DNA from: a virus
Length of the DNA: 44,441 nucleotides
IMG/VR virus record: IMGVR_UViG_3300010430_000115
Coordinates: 1-44,441 of that record
Strand: one strand, 5' to 3'
Under the pieces are notes generated by a model. It searched no databases. It saw nothing but the letters and a program-made list of their open reading frames with translations, and was not told where the DNA came from. The position numbers were made by a program, and so were the translations under genes. Of the stretch, positions 1 through 8,383 are shown in pieces. Within the stretch, counting starts at the first letter, position 1, and every line of letters begins with the position of its first letter.

Positions 1-24
1 GTTAAAAGGGGATCCCTGATAGAG

Positions 25-522
25 ATGCTCAGCTATTATCGTAGGGAGCTTCTACCAAAAGATGTGCTGGTAACTCGACAGCCTCACATTATCATTTCAG
101 CAAAAAAACAATATACAGATAAGTTGGAGGAGCTTAAGCGTCTGGATGATCTGTATGACGCTTTGAAGTTTCGGTTTGACGTGATCAACGCAGATTTTCA
201 GATGACTGGGTATGCGGATCCTGAGTTTCTGAAGAATGCAACGGCGATCATGAACCTGATTCATAAGATGCACTCCATAAAGATGGATCTTGGTATCAAT
301 GGGTCTAGGGATCTAGGCACGTTGAGTGTGACGGCTGAGAGGTTAGCTGAGATTGGCGACAAATACGGTGATGGGGCACAGAGGGCTATGTCTAATCCGG
401 TGAGCAGGGCAAGGGTCCTGGCGTGCCTGCAGAGGGCTCAGGACGTGGCTATGTTGAGGGGTAAGACGGAGAGCCAAGAAGGTCAGGTGATAGATGTACA
501 GGCAGAGGTGCCTGTTGAATAG
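25..522 (+). CDS. Hypothetical protein, possible small terminase subunit
   Basis: A 165-residue, mostly helical, charged protein with no motif I can name with certainty. The reading frame is open back to base 1, so the true start may lie upstream of the window; the ATG used has only a weak purine stretch before it. The middle and C-terminal half (around residues 75-145) looks like the helical part of small terminase-type proteins, and the large terminase lies 2.5 kb downstream in the same operon. The small-terminase call is inference from position and helical character, not from a recognised signature. The C-terminus is acidic and probably disordered. Confidence 0.5.
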   Translation: MLSYYRRELLPKDVLVTRQPHIIISAKKQYTDKLEELKRLDDLYDALKFRFDVINADFQMTGYADPEFLKNATAIMNLIHKMHSIKMDLGINGSRDLGTLSVTAERLAEIGDKYGDGAQRAMSNPVSRARVLACLQRAQDVAMLRGKTESQEGQVIDVQAEVPVE

Positions 523-539
523 TTGAGAGGTGGTAAGAA

Positions 540-1070
540 ATGTCGATGGCTAGTTGTCCAAAATGTTGGGAAGTGTTGTGTGAGTGTGGGTATGTGTACA
601 AGCATATAGGCAAAGAGGATATGAAGGGACTTATTGCTGATATTGTTGTTGGAAGGAATAAGGCAGAGGCCGAGGAGATACTTGTTGGTGCACTGAAGCT
701 TGTCAGGAAGAGGCCTACAGTAAGAATTGTGTCGCTTATTAAGGCGTGTTCTATGGTTATGTCAAGTTGTGCCTTGATAGGGAGGGTTGAGTCGAAATAC
801 AGTTTGACTGTCGATCAAATGGATGACGTTCCATGGTATTCTGGTTTTTGCAATGAAGATCTTGAGTTGATTCTTGAAATTGAGCCTAGGGTGAAAAAGC
901 TTTTTGGTGATGTTGGTCTTAATTTGAGACGGTTAGGTGACGAGCTTGTAGTGTATATCCAGACTGAGTTTAGTGTTGCTGAAACGTTAGAGAGGCTTGA
1001 GTCACTAGATGAGTGGTTTGCTGAGAGGTCTCGTGGTTTGAATATTACTATAGATACGGAGTACGTATGA
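540..1070 (+). CDS. Hypothetical protein with N-terminal Cys cluster
   Basis: A 176-residue protein. A GAGAGGTGG ribosome site about 7 nt upstream supports this ATG. The N-terminus carries CPKCWEVLCECG, a CxxC pair followed by CxC that could bind zinc. The rest is a mixed helical sequence without recognisable domains. Its stop overlaps the next ATG (ATGA at 1067-1070), so the two genes are probably translationally coupled. Function unknown. Confidence 0.6.
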   Translation: MSMASCPKCWEVLCECGYVYKHIGKEDMKGLIADIVVGRNKAEAEEILVGALKLVRKRPTVRIVSLIKACSMVMSSCALIGRVESKYSLTVDQMDDVPWYSGFCNEDLELILEIEPRVKKLFGDVGLNLRRLGDELVVYIQTEFSVAETLERLESLDEWFAERSRGLNITIDTEYV

Positions 1071-1243
1071 AGATTGACACGGAAAAGTTGGCAAAGATTT
1101 CTAAGGAGATTGATTCTAAGGGGCCTGGGCCAAGTTGGTTTTTGGTTGATTCAGAGGATGAGATTGCTGGTTTTGGTGAGTTTCTTGATGAGCTTGATCG
1201 GTTCGAGGAGGAATCTCGTAAGGTGTCAATAAGGATAAAGTAG
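1067..1243 (+). CDS. Small acidic hypothetical protein (58 aa)
   Basis: A 58-codon frame starting in the ATGA overlap with the preceding gene, with GGAG 5 nt upstream of the ATG. The sequence is acidic in the middle (a DEIAGFGEFLDELD stretch) and ends in a basic strand-like tail. It sits exactly between two genes with no spare bases, which is the main reason to accept such a short frame. No family recognised. Confidence 0.55.
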   Translation: MKIDTEKLAKISKEIDSKGPGPSWFLVDSEDEIAGFGEFLDELDRFEEESRKVSIRIK

Positions 1244-1252
1244 GAGGTTGGT

Positions 1253-1489
1253 TTGTTGGTGAATGTAGGAAAGAGAATAAGAGTTGAGACTGATAGTTAT
1301 AATTTTGAAAGAGACGCCAGTACGCCAGGAAGGGCCATTGTTCAGGCCAAGGGGACGAGGGAGGGACGGATAGAGCTTCCAGGGAACAAGGTCGATGCAA
1401 GACGGTTTGTCGAGGCTTATTTGCGATGTGTAGACGAGGATATTGAGTATCAAACGTTTGAGTGTGAGGTTGCCAGGAAAGATGACTGA
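1253..1489 (+). CDS. Small hypothetical protein
   Basis: A 78-residue frame with a TAGGAGG ribosome site overlapping the previous stop. The start is a TTG at 1253 or, less likely by spacing, a GTG at 1259; there is no ATG. The protein is basic and beta-like, with no recognised domain. It overlaps the next gene by 8 nt. Confidence 0.5.
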   Translation: MLVNVGKRIRVETDSYNFERDASTPGRAIVQAKGTREGRIELPGNKVDARRFVEAYLRCVDEDIEYQTFECEVARKDD

Positions 1490-1667
1490 GTTTGTAGAGA
1501 TCAAGATGGTGGTGAGCAATTGCTGTAGCTGTCCATTGTGCGTGGTCTCTAAATGGAGCTGTTGGTGTACTGTGTTGGCAAGGGATGTAGTTGAGAGTGG
1601 TATAGACAAAGATTGTCCATATGAGAGAACTGAAATGGCGAACTCAAGTTCGCAGAAGCGGGGATAA
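1482..1667 (+). CDS. Cys-rich small protein ending in a palindrome-encoded tail
   Basis: A 61-residue protein; I chose ATG 1482, with AGGAAAG just upstream, over an upstream TTG in the same frame. Cysteines cluster in two groups (CCSC followed by C, then CWC, with a late C), suggesting metal binding. The last codons (ANSSSQKRG) are largely written by the dispersed palindrome at 1638-1653. The same ANxSSQ tail occurs at the ends of three other unrelated genes here. Confidence 0.55.
   Translation: MTEFVEIKMVVSNCCSCPLCVVSKWSCWCTVLARDVVESGIDKDCPYERTEMANSSSQKRG
1638..1653. repeat. Dispersed palindrome copy 1
   Basis: Perfect GCGAACTCAAGTTCGC: 7-base arms around a CA centre. It lies in the last codons of the small Cys-rich gene, 11 bases before its stop. 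Confidence 0.9.
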
Positions 1668-1808
1668 ATGGCTGAGTGGTATGAGAAATGTTGCTGTGGA
1701 GGCAATGGCGTTTTGACAGAGTCTGAGGTTGTTATTGAGGCGGGAGAGTTGACATGTGTTTATGCTGAATTGAAGTGCAAGAATATTTCGTACGTATGCG
1801 ATAGGTGA
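1668..1808 (+). CDS. Zinc-ribbon-like small protein, interrupted by in-frame TGA
   Basis: A 46-codon frame starts immediately after the previous stop with a GGGG purine run upstream. It encodes a CCC triplet near the N-terminus, two single cysteines, then YVCDR followed by TGA. The same frame stays open after TGA as GDEWDTAEMLDANLDGI and onward to a TAA at 1893-1895. The context CDR-stop-GDEW looks like the second CxxCG knuckle of a zinc ribbon, with TGA where TGC or TGT would be expected. The gene could be broken, mis-sequenced or recoded. Confidence 0.5.
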   Translation: MAEWYEKCCCGGNGVLTESEVVIEAGELTCVYAELKCKNISYVCDR

Positions 1809-1895
1809 GGTGATGAGTGGGATACGGCTGAGATGTTGGATGCAAATCTGGACGGGATTCGTTTGGAGATATCTGGAATTAAGGTCGGTGAATAA
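1809..1895 (+). pseudogene. In-frame continuation of the zinc-ribbon gene after TGA
   Basis: These 28 sense codons continue the frame of the preceding gene and read like ordinary protein (an acidic WDTAEMLDANLD stretch, then a strand-like IRLEISGIKVGE). An independent start is possible only at ATG 1833, giving 20 residues without a ribosome site. I infer the segment is the C-terminal part of the same protein, reached by readthrough or recoding or stranded by a nonsense mutation. Confidence 0.4.
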
Positions 1896-1897
1896 AG

Positions 1898-2146
1898 ATG
1901 GATGCTATAAAGCCTAGACTGGTGACCCCATATGAAATGGCCAAGTTGAATGGTTACATGATGGATTATGCAGAGAAGCACGGGTATCATATCGGCAGTA
2001 TGAAGCTCATAATGGAAGATTGTGAAATGGAGCATACTCTGTACAAGGATGGTGCTAAGGCTGGAAGCTTTACTCATGGGTATCTTGGTGACCCAGTGGA
2101 TGATCTTGAGTGTTTCAAGGCAGCTTTTAACGAGGTGTTTGGATGA
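1898..2146 (+). CDS. Hypothetical protein (82 aa)
   Basis: An 82-residue protein with a helical N-terminal half and an acidic C-terminus. The ATG lies 3 nt after the preceding stop, and the gene ends in an ATGA overlap with the next. The ribosome site is weak, so translation is probably coupled. No recognised family. Confidence 0.55.
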   Translation: MDAIKPRLVTPYEMAKLNGYMMDYAEKHGYHIGSMKLIMEDCEMEHTLYKDGAKAGSFTHGYLGDPVDDLECFKAAFNEVFG

Positions 2147-2364
2147 AGGTTGAATTCGACAATGGACTTATTCTGGTTGGAGATGATCTGTATGAGATGA
2201 TTGAAGAGAGAGGGCGGTCTATTGTTCATAGGGAGCCTTTTGACTGTTCATCTTGTGGAGAGAGGACAATGGCAGGTAGGTGTAAGAATCAAGGTTGTGA
2301 TAGGTATGGAAGGATTGTTGAAGCGAACTTGAGTTCGCAAGTCAGTGATAAGGGGTCAGGTTAG
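2143..2364 (+). CDS. Small zinc-ribbon-like protein
   Basis: A 73-residue protein starting in an ATGA overlap. The middle holds CSSCGERT followed by CKNQGC, a four-cysteine set typical of a small zinc ribbon. Near the C-terminus the codons EANLSSQ are written by the dispersed palindrome at 2323-2338. Target unknown; the nearby run of small Cys-rich genes suggests a cluster of small accessory proteins. Confidence 0.55.
   Translation: MKVEFDNGLILVGDDLYEMIEERGRSIVHREPFDCSSCGERTMAGRCKNQGCDRYGRIVEANLSSQVSDKGSG
2323..2338. repeat. Dispersed palindrome copy 2
   Basis: Perfect GCGAACTTGAGTTCGC, the TG-centred orientation, in the last codons of the zinc-ribbon-like gene. Confidence 0.9.
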
Positions 2365-2398
2365 ATGGACAAGGATAGGCAAAAATATTGGGTATTTG

Positions 2399-2968
2399 AT
2401 GATGTTTGATATTGAGGTCACCAATGAGAACAGGGCTAGCATTGAAGAATCGCTATGTAGCTTGAAGAAGAATTATGATATGTTGTGTTCCATAGTTGAT
2501 TACTATCCGGTGATTGGTATTGTTGATGGAAGGAAATTTGTATACAAGAGTAGAGATGACATAGGGCTTATGATACATGAGATCGAAGATGCATTGGGAG
2601 TTGGATGTGAATATTGGGTTGTTTTGAGGGGTGGGGAGTTTGGTGAGGTAATTTGTGAGGATGGCCCTTATGATTGTTTTGCAACGGCTATGAATGTAGC
2701 CAATGTTGAGGCGGTGGTAGAGCAGCGAGATTGTGCTTCACCAACAGTGAAGAATGACGTTGGCTGTGTGTATGTAGTGTCTGCTCTTAGGTGGGGAGAT
2801 TCTGAGAACCATTCTTACGTTTTTTTTGTAGGGCAGGATAAGGCAATGGCAATTGAGAGGGCGGAAAAGGAGTGTACTGATAGGGCTGGGAAATACGATT
2901 GTATAGTGGAGAGGTTTATTCTTGGTGAGAGTTGTGTACGTGAAGAGGTGTATAGAGCTAAGAAGTGA
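2399..2968 (+). CDS. Hypothetical protein (about 190 aa)
   Basis: The frame is open from a GTG at 2345, but that start would overlap the previous gene and has no ribosome site. I favour ATG 2399 or 2402, where protein-like sequence begins (MMFDIEVTNENRASIEESL). The product has alternating strands and helices, including a YWVVLRGGEFGEVI segment and a YVVSALRWGD segment that look like two related beta-hairpin units. No named family. It lies immediately upstream of the terminase gene. Confidence 0.5.
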   Translation: MMFDIEVTNENRASIEESLCSLKKNYDMLCSIVDYYPVIGIVDGRKFVYKSRDDIGLMIHEIEDALGVGCEYWVVLRGGEFGEVICEDGPYDCFATAMNVANVEAVVEQRDCASPTVKNDVGCVYVVSALRWGDSENHSYVFFVGQDKAMAIERAEKECTDRAGKYDCIVERFILGESCVREEVYRAKK

Positions 2969-2982
2969 ATGGAGTGTGATGG

Positions 2983-5589
2983 TTGATAGTAACAGGTAAG
3001 AATGGACGTAGGGGTTCAGTACTAACTGTAGAAGAAGTACAGTCGAAGTTCGATAAGTCACTAGTAAATCTTACAGATGATGAGATGCAGTTGATGTCCG
3101 CTTTGAGCAAGGAGCTTGGAGAGGATGAGAGTGAAGTACATGATGCGTTGTATGATCACACCTATCGTACAAGGCCAGTGAATATGCAGGAGTTCATAGA
3201 GAATCCTTACTATCTTGGAGAGGGTTGTGCTTCGATATATCCTCAGCTTAAAAGTGACCTGATACGGTTGTTCGATTCTACATACAGGGAGTTCCTTACA
3301 ACAGGCTCGATTGGTGTTGGAAAGAGCTACGGGGCCTCTATTGTGATATGTAGGTTGCTATATGAGTATTCTTGTATGATATCGCCTCAGAGGTCTCTTG
3401 GACTTTCTCCTGCGTCTACGTTGGTTATACCTCTGATCTCGAAGAACTTGGCATTGTCTCGTGATGTTTTGAAGGCTGCGGTTGATGAGAAGATAAAGAT
3501 GAGTCCTTATTTCATGAGGAAGTGTTCTCCTGATATAAGGAAAGATTACACCTTGTTTCCGAATGGGGTTCGTGTTAATGTCGGATCATACATATCTGAT
3601 AGAGTATTGGGTACCGATGTAATTGCTTGCATTTTTGACGAGTGCCTTACTAAGAAAAGCGTTGTAACGTTTGATAATGATGGTGTATTATATCACTTAT
3701 CGGTTGCTGATCTGGTTGGAATGGTTGAGTCAGAGAGATGTAACCATAAAATAATGTGTCTTGATCATGGTAATGGCAAATTAAGAAGTGGAAGTTGGAG
3801 AATAAAAGAGTCAACTGTTCAGCCATTGGTGTCTATTGGGACGCAATCATCGGAGCTGACTCTTTCGCATGATCACCCTGTTCTAGTTAAACGAGGTGAG
3901 TGGTTTGTGTATTGTCATGCGAGGGATATCTGCTTAGGTGACACTGTTTTAGTTGAGGATGGATATGCCAAGAGAGTTTGTGGATCTTGTAATAGCTGGA
4001 AAGGTGCGTACCAGGCTAATGGCGACGAATTCAAGTTCGCAGGTGTCAGGAGAGAGCGACTAGGAACATTAAGTGTTCCTAGTGGGCTTCATGAAGAATG
4101 TGTTGATAGCGTTGAATTCCTTTCGCCAGAGCAGACATATTCTATATGCACAGAGTATGATACTTTTATAGCTGATGGCGTAGTTGTTCATAATACAAAT
4201 TTCCCACCTAAGCGACATGGGCAGCAAATAGCAACTGGATTTGGTCAGAGGATAAAGGCTGCTCATTACGATATAGTTGAGAAGATGTATAGGGGGATGG
4301 TTAGAAGGATCAAGTCTCGTTTTCAGAAGGCTGGTGGTGGGTTTCCAGGGATGGTTATCCTAGCGTCGTCTGCTGCGACTACAGAGTCATTTACAGAGCG
4401 AAAGATGAGGGAGAGCAGGGAGGATCCTGAGTTTTTCGTACTGGATCACACACAGTGGACTGTTAAGCCAGATGAGAAGTTTTGTGGTGATAAGTTCTAT
4501 GTGTTGTGTTCAACGTCGGCGACTAAGTCGAGGATCATATCTGATGATGAGTATTATACGATAACAGACGAATATCTGGATGCTAATGATGCATTCATAA
4601 TGGACATCCCTATTGAGTTCAAAGATGACTTTGAAGCCAACATGGAAGATTCTCTTAGAGATATTGCTGGTTTTTCGACAGAGGCAATCTCTCAGTTTAT
4701 ACAGCGTCCGAAGAAGATAGTTGATTGCACCAATGAGGATAGAGAGCACCCGTTTGATAGGGAGGAGTGGGTTTCTGGAGGGCCAGGGAAAATTGACTGG
4801 GAAAAACTGGTCAGGAAGTATGAGCGTAGGCTCCCTGGGGGGTACACTGAGGATGCCTACAAGCCGATTATAAACCCAAATGCTATGAGGTGGTGCCATA
4901 TAGATACGTCGGTTTCAGGGGATGCTACGGGGTTTTGCATAGGCCATATAGATAGGTGGATTGAGGTTGTAAGAACTGATATTGAGGGTGGAAAGTATGC
5001 CGATATGGAGCCATTTTATATAATGGATTTTATGTTGAGGATACTTCCTCCACCTGCTGAGCAGATCTATATGCCTGATATACGAGTGTTGATGTATAAA
5101 TTCATGGACATGGGGTTTCAGTTTTCCGGGATGTCAACTGATACATATCAATATGTTGAGATGCACCAACAGATAAAGAGGCGTGGAGTTAAGCCGTATA
5201 TCATATCAATGGATACGTCTGTTGATCCGTATGAGGAGTTGAAATCGGCATTTTACGAGAACAGAATAGAGATATATCATTATGATCCGTTCATTACAGA
5301 GTTTAAGCAATTGGAGTATGATCGGCTGGTGGGGAAGATTGACAAACCATTAGCTGGATCAGACGATGTATCTGACGGAGTTGCAGGCTGTGTCTGGGGG
5401 CTTAAGCAGTTCGGATCTAGGGTGCCAATGACTCGTGAGGCGAGTGTAAAAAGTGGCGTTTCACACGATCATTCTTGGGTTTCTCCACTGGTACCTGCGG
5501 ATAAAATTGACAATGATACCATAATTGCGGCAAAAGAGAGTGTGGGTCGTAATCGATATGTGCCAATTTTATTTGGTGATGAGGATTGA
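2983..5589 (+). CDS. Terminase large subunit, intein-containing
   Basis: DNA-packaging motor and headful nuclease. The 868-residue precursor has Walker A GSIGVGKS (about residues 108-115) and Walker B VIACIFDE (about 213-220). The C-terminal RNase H-like nuclease shows HIDTSVSGDATG (Asp about 641) and a DDVSD cluster (Asp 794, 795, 798). The frame is interrupted right after Walker B by a 184-residue intein; splicing would leave a 684-residue enzyme reading FDE-TNFPP. The start is TTG 2983 with GGAG about 8 nt upstream, since an in-frame TGA blocks anything earlier. The portal follows after 3 nt, as usual in myovirus head operons. Confidence 0.95.
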   Translation: MIVTGKNGRRGSVLTVEEVQSKFDKSLVNLTDDEMQLMSALSKELGEDESEVHDALYDHTYRTRPVNMQEFIENPYYLGEGCASIYPQLKSDLIRLFDSTYREFLTTGSIGVGKSYGASIVICRLLYEYSCMISPQRSLGLSPASTLVIPLISKNLALSRDVLKAAVDEKIKMSPYFMRKCSPDIRKDYTLFPNGVRVNVGSYISDRVLGTDVIACIFDECLTKKSVVTFDNDGVLYHLSVADLVGMVESERCNHKIMCLDHGNGKLRSGSWRIKESTVQPLVSIGTQSSELTLSHDHPVLVKRGEWFVYCHARDICLGDTVLVEDGYAKRVCGSCNSWKGAYQANGDEFKFAGVRRERLGTLSVPSGLHEECVDSVEFLSPEQTYSICTEYDTFIADGVVVHNTNFPPKRHGQQIATGFGQRIKAAHYDIVEKMYRGMVRRIKSRFQKAGGGFPGMVILASSAATTESFTERKMRESREDPEFFVLDHTQWTVKPDEKFCGDKFYVLCSTSATKSRIISDDEYYTITDEYLDANDAFIMDIPIEFKDDFEANMEDSLRDIAGFSTEAISQFIQRPKKIVDCTNEDREHPFDREEWVSGGPGKIDWEKLVRKYERRLPGGYTEDAYKPIINPNAMRWCHIDTSVSGDATGFCIGHIDRWIEVVRTDIEGGKYADMEPFYIMDFMLRILPPPAEQIYMPDIRVLMYKFMDMGFQFSGMSTDTYQYVEMHQQIKRRGVKPYIISMDTSVDPYEELKSAFYENRIEIYHYDPFITEFKQLEYDRLVGKIDKPLAGSDDVSDGVAGCVWGLKQFGSRVPMTREASVKSGVSHDHSWVSPLVPADKIDNDTIIAAKESVGRNRYVPILFGDED
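3643..4194 (+). other. Mini-intein inside the terminase Walker B motif
   Basis: Codes for terminase residues 221-404. It begins with Cys (CLTKKSVVTF, splicing block A), has a TLSHDHP block B with the TxxH arrangement, and ends VVVHN with the penultimate His and terminal Asn. The +1 residue is Thr. At 184 residues it has no room for a LAGLIDADG or HNH homing nuclease and I see no such motif, so it should be a self-splicing mini-intein unable to home by itself. It carries a degenerate copy of the dispersed palindrome. Confidence 0.93.
4025..4040. repeat. Dispersed palindrome copy 3 (degenerate)
   Basis: ACGAATTCAAGTTCGC: the right arm is intact, the left arm differs at two positions. It lies inside the intein coding sequence and encodes DEFKFA, a different reading frame from the gene-end copies. 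Confidence 0.7.
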
Positions 5590-5592
5590 CAA

Positions 5593-7272
5593 ATGGCATT
5601 TAGGGATAGAATAGTTAAGTTCTTTAAACGCGATAACAATGAACAAATCACCAATAAGGGTAAAGGTCATTCTCTGGATGATCCGTCTGGGAATCCTGTA
5701 GATGTTTCGGTGTCCAATGCTAGGGTAAATGGTGTAAGGGCTGCACTGACCTTAGATCAGGAACTCATGATGCGATATGCTGACTATGAGCATATGGACG
5801 ATTATCCTGAGCTTACTAGTTCTTTGGACATTATAAGTGATGACACAACAATAACTGACACGTTGAGAAATAGGACAATATGGGCTGAATCGAAGGATAA
5901 GATCCTTCGTGATATTCTTGATGATTGTCTTCATCGTAGGTTGAGGATTGAAGAAGACATTTGGTTGTATGTTAGAACTTTATGCAAATACGGGAATCTC
6001 TTCTCAGAATTGATTATTACAGAGGCTGGTGTTGTTGGGATGAATGCTTTGCCTGTTCCGACAATGAGGCGCTTGGTTGATGAGAAGGGGAATTTGATAG
6101 GGTTCATTCAGGATCTTAATGGTAGATTCAATATAGATAAAATCACCTATAACGATAAAACTAGGATGATTAAAGACCTGGAAGAGAAGGGGATGATTTT
6201 CTTTGAGCCATGGGAGATTGTTCACTGGCGTCTCAGGTCTAAATATGTTCGTTCGTTGTATGGTATATCTACTATGGATCCAGCAAGGTGGGTGTGGAAG
6301 CGCCTGGCGATGTTGGAGGATACGGCGCTTTTATACAAACTCACGAGGAGCCCGGGGCGGTACGCATTTTATGTTGACACTGGTGACCTGCCACCTTCTG
6401 AGGCAAGGGCTTTAATCAGGGATACTAGGAGATCTTACAAGAAGAAGACGTTCGTAAATGCCAGTGGAGAGCTTGAGTTTAGGAATAACAATCTGTCGCC
6501 AGAAGATGACATGTGGATACCGACGAGAGGTAAGGATACCACTCGTGTTGAGGTGTTGTCTGGCCCTGATTGGAATGTTATTGAGGATATTGAGTATTTC
6601 AGGGATAAGATGTTTACTGCTCTGAAAATCCCTCGAAGCTATTATGGTGGAGATGCTGAGGCTGACAACGGGCTTGCTCAGAAGGATGTGCGTTTTGCTA
6701 GGATGTGTTTGAGGGTTCAGCGTGAGTTTAGAAATGGCATTAGGCAGGTGTTGAGAACGCATCTGGCGGCTATCAATATCGATCCTGATACGGTTGAGTG
6801 GAATACCAGGATGACTGCACCTAGTAGCATATTTGAGTTACAACAGATTGAGGTTATGAATGCGCAGGCCGGTCTAATTGAGACGCTTGCTGAGTACTTC
6901 CCGAAAGAGTGGTTGTTGCAGCGAATATTCAACCTTAGTAAAGATGATGCAACGATGGTTGTCAGGAGTAAGACATCTGAAAATGAGTCGGATGCGTTTG
7001 AGGCAGCTCGTGTAGCGGCTGTTATACAGGATAAATATCCAGAGGTTGATCCTGGTCAACTTGGGATGGGTGGTGGTGACGAAGGTGCACCTGCGAATGA
7101 GAGTGTAAACGAGGCACTTGGAAATAATATTAAAGAATTGTTAAAAGAAACTAGGAAAACAAATTCCAGAATGCTAAAAAAAGTAGAAGGTGTTGGGCCA
7201 GCTGTAAAGAAAGTTGTCAAGAGGGAGCTGGCGAATAAAGATACTGGTGAGAAAAGAAGGAGGGAAGAGTGA
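5593..7272 (+). CDS. Portal protein, T4 gp20-like
   Basis: A 559-residue head-tail connector subunit, expected as a dodecamer at one capsid vertex where terminase and neck dock. Support comes from the N-terminal YADYEHMDDYPELTSSLDII segment, the central SPGRYAFYVDTGDLP segment followed by a basic stretch, and the SYYGGDAEADNG segment, all arranged as in the T4 gp20 family. The length fits. The C-terminal 70 residues are low-complexity and charged. It follows the terminase after 3 nt and its stop overlaps the GTG of the next gene. Confidence 0.93.
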   Translation: MAFRDRIVKFFKRDNNEQITNKGKGHSLDDPSGNPVDVSVSNARVNGVRAALTLDQELMMRYADYEHMDDYPELTSSLDIISDDTTITDTLRNRTIWAESKDKILRDILDDCLHRRLRIEEDIWLYVRTLCKYGNLFSELIITEAGVVGMNALPVPTMRRLVDEKGNLIGFIQDLNGRFNIDKITYNDKTRMIKDLEEKGMIFFEPWEIVHWRLRSKYVRSLYGISTMDPARWVWKRLAMLEDTALLYKLTRSPGRYAFYVDTGDLPPSEARALIRDTRRSYKKKTFVNASGELEFRNNNLSPEDDMWIPTRGKDTTRVEVLSGPDWNVIEDIEYFRDKMFTALKIPRSYYGGDAEADNGLAQKDVRFARMCLRVQREFRNGIRQVLRTHLAAINIDPDTVEWNTRMTAPSSIFELQQIEVMNAQAGLIETLAEYFPKEWLLQRIFNLSKDDATMVVRSKTSENESDAFEAARVAAVIQDKYPEVDPGQLGMGGGDEGAPANESVNEALGNNIKELLKETRKTNSRMLKKVEGVGPAVKKVVKRELANKDTGEKRRREE

Positions 7273-7505
7273 GTTTTTCTGGTGCGTTGGTTGCTGTTAA
7301 GCGAGGCAAGTCTATTCAGCGAGAAGGTTGGAACGGTAAGGGTTTAGTGGTTAGGGCTAAGTTTCCTGATGAAAATTCAAGCATGACTCTTCCTTATCTT
7401 TACATCGAGTATCCTGGCGATTCGAAGAATACACCTGGTGCCAGATGTCCTTGGCTTGCTAGTCAGACGGATATTATGGCTGAGGACTGGTCTGTAGTAG
7501 ACTAG
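7269..7505 (+). CDS. tad2: Tad2-like anti-Thoeris protein (DUF2829 family)
   Basis: A 78-residue protein matching the DUF2829 layout: MSFSGALVAVKRGKSIQREGW at the start with the family NGKG, a central loop, then PWLASQTDIMAEDW near the end. Known family members (Tad2) sequester gcADPR-type signalling nucleotides made by bacterial Thoeris TIR proteins and so block Thoeris defence. The start is a GTG overlapping the portal stop, with an AAGGAGGG ribosome site 4 nt upstream. Its place inside a head operon is odd for a protein expected early. Family call is firm; inhibitory activity of this member is inference. Confidence 0.88.
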   Translation: MSFSGALVAVKRGKSIQREGWNGKGLVVRAKFPDENSSMTLPYLYIEYPGDSKNTPGARCPWLASQTDIMAEDWSVVD

Positions 7506-7521
7506 GGAGAGAGACAAGAGC

Positions 7522-8379
7522 ATGGGTTATATACTTGGAGCGTCAGTTGAGAAGGCATCTCGTGACAGCATGGAAGAGCTGGTTTCTAGTGTTGCTGATG
7601 CTGTGAGTGAAAAATACGGTGATACGATGGCTATAGTGGCTACGAAAGAAGACCACGTGATTGCTATTAACGAGGACGGCAAGGGGCGAAAGATTGGATT
7701 TGCTGTTTCTAGGAAATCGTCTAGTGATGTAGCATCCGTGTCTTTGACTGGTGACCGTGCTTACAATGGAATAGCGTCTATTGACGAGTCGGATGTTTCG
7801 TCGTTTGTGGCTGGTGCCCTTAAAGATGTAGCTGGCAAGATCGCAGGTGGTAAGTCTGTGTCGCGAACTCAAGTTCGCGAGATGATGAGTCTCCTAAATG
7901 GGGATGAGATTTACTGGGTGTCTGATATTGTTTCCCGTATAGACGAATCTTCTGATTCTGGGTGGATTGACACCTATAGCGCAAATGCTGATAGGATAAG
8001 GACGTCTCTTCATGGGAAGATTCGCGCTGTAGAGGGGCGTGTACCTAAGACAAGATTTTCAAAATTGCCAAAGTCTAGGCTATCGGAGTTCAAGCAGGAG
8101 CTTGGTGATTCTATGTCTATACTTGGTGGTGTGTATAGTGATGTCGCAGGCAAGTGCGACGGTATGAGTTTTAGTGAAGATGATTTTCATAGTGGCGTCT
8201 GCAATTCGTTGTTTGCTGAGGCGCAGGCCAATGGTGGCTTGCTAGGTAAGGCCGATAGGTTGATGAGGGATGACAATTTATCCCATGTAGCAGAGGCGCA
8301 CGATAAATTGGCCGACCGAGCAAGGACCATGGTTTTGATGTCCGAGTATTTGGCGTCAAAATCTAGCAACAAGGAGTAA
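7522..8379 (+). CDS. Hypothetical head-module protein
   Basis: A 285-residue protein rich in Ser, Asp and Lys with long predicted helices and no motif I recognise. It lies between the portal and the protease, where T4-type phages encode prohead core or accessory proteins, so a head-assembly role is likely by position only. The start has AGGGAGAG upstream. The codons SRTQVRE are written by a 20-base copy of the dispersed palindrome, in a different frame from the gene-end copies. Confidence 0.6.
   Translation: MGYILGASVEKASRDSMEELVSSVADAVSEKYGDTMAIVATKEDHVIAINEDGKGRKIGFAVSRKSSSDVASVSLTGDRAYNGIASIDESDVSSFVAGALKDVAGKIAGGKSVSRTQVREMMSLLNGDEIYWVSDIVSRIDESSDSGWIDTYSANADRIRTSLHGKIRAVEGRVPKTRFSKLPKSRLSEFKQELGDSMSILGGVYSDVAGKCDGMSFSEDDFHSGVCNSLFAEAQANGGLLGKADRLMRDDNLSHVAEAHDKLADRARTMVLMSEYLASKSSNKE
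7861..7880. repeat. Dispersed palindrome copy 4 (extended)
   Basis: TCGCGAACTCAAGTTCGCGA: here the palindrome extends to 9-base arms around CA. It is internal to the hypothetical head gene. Confidence 0.9.
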
Positions 8380-8383
8380 GAGA

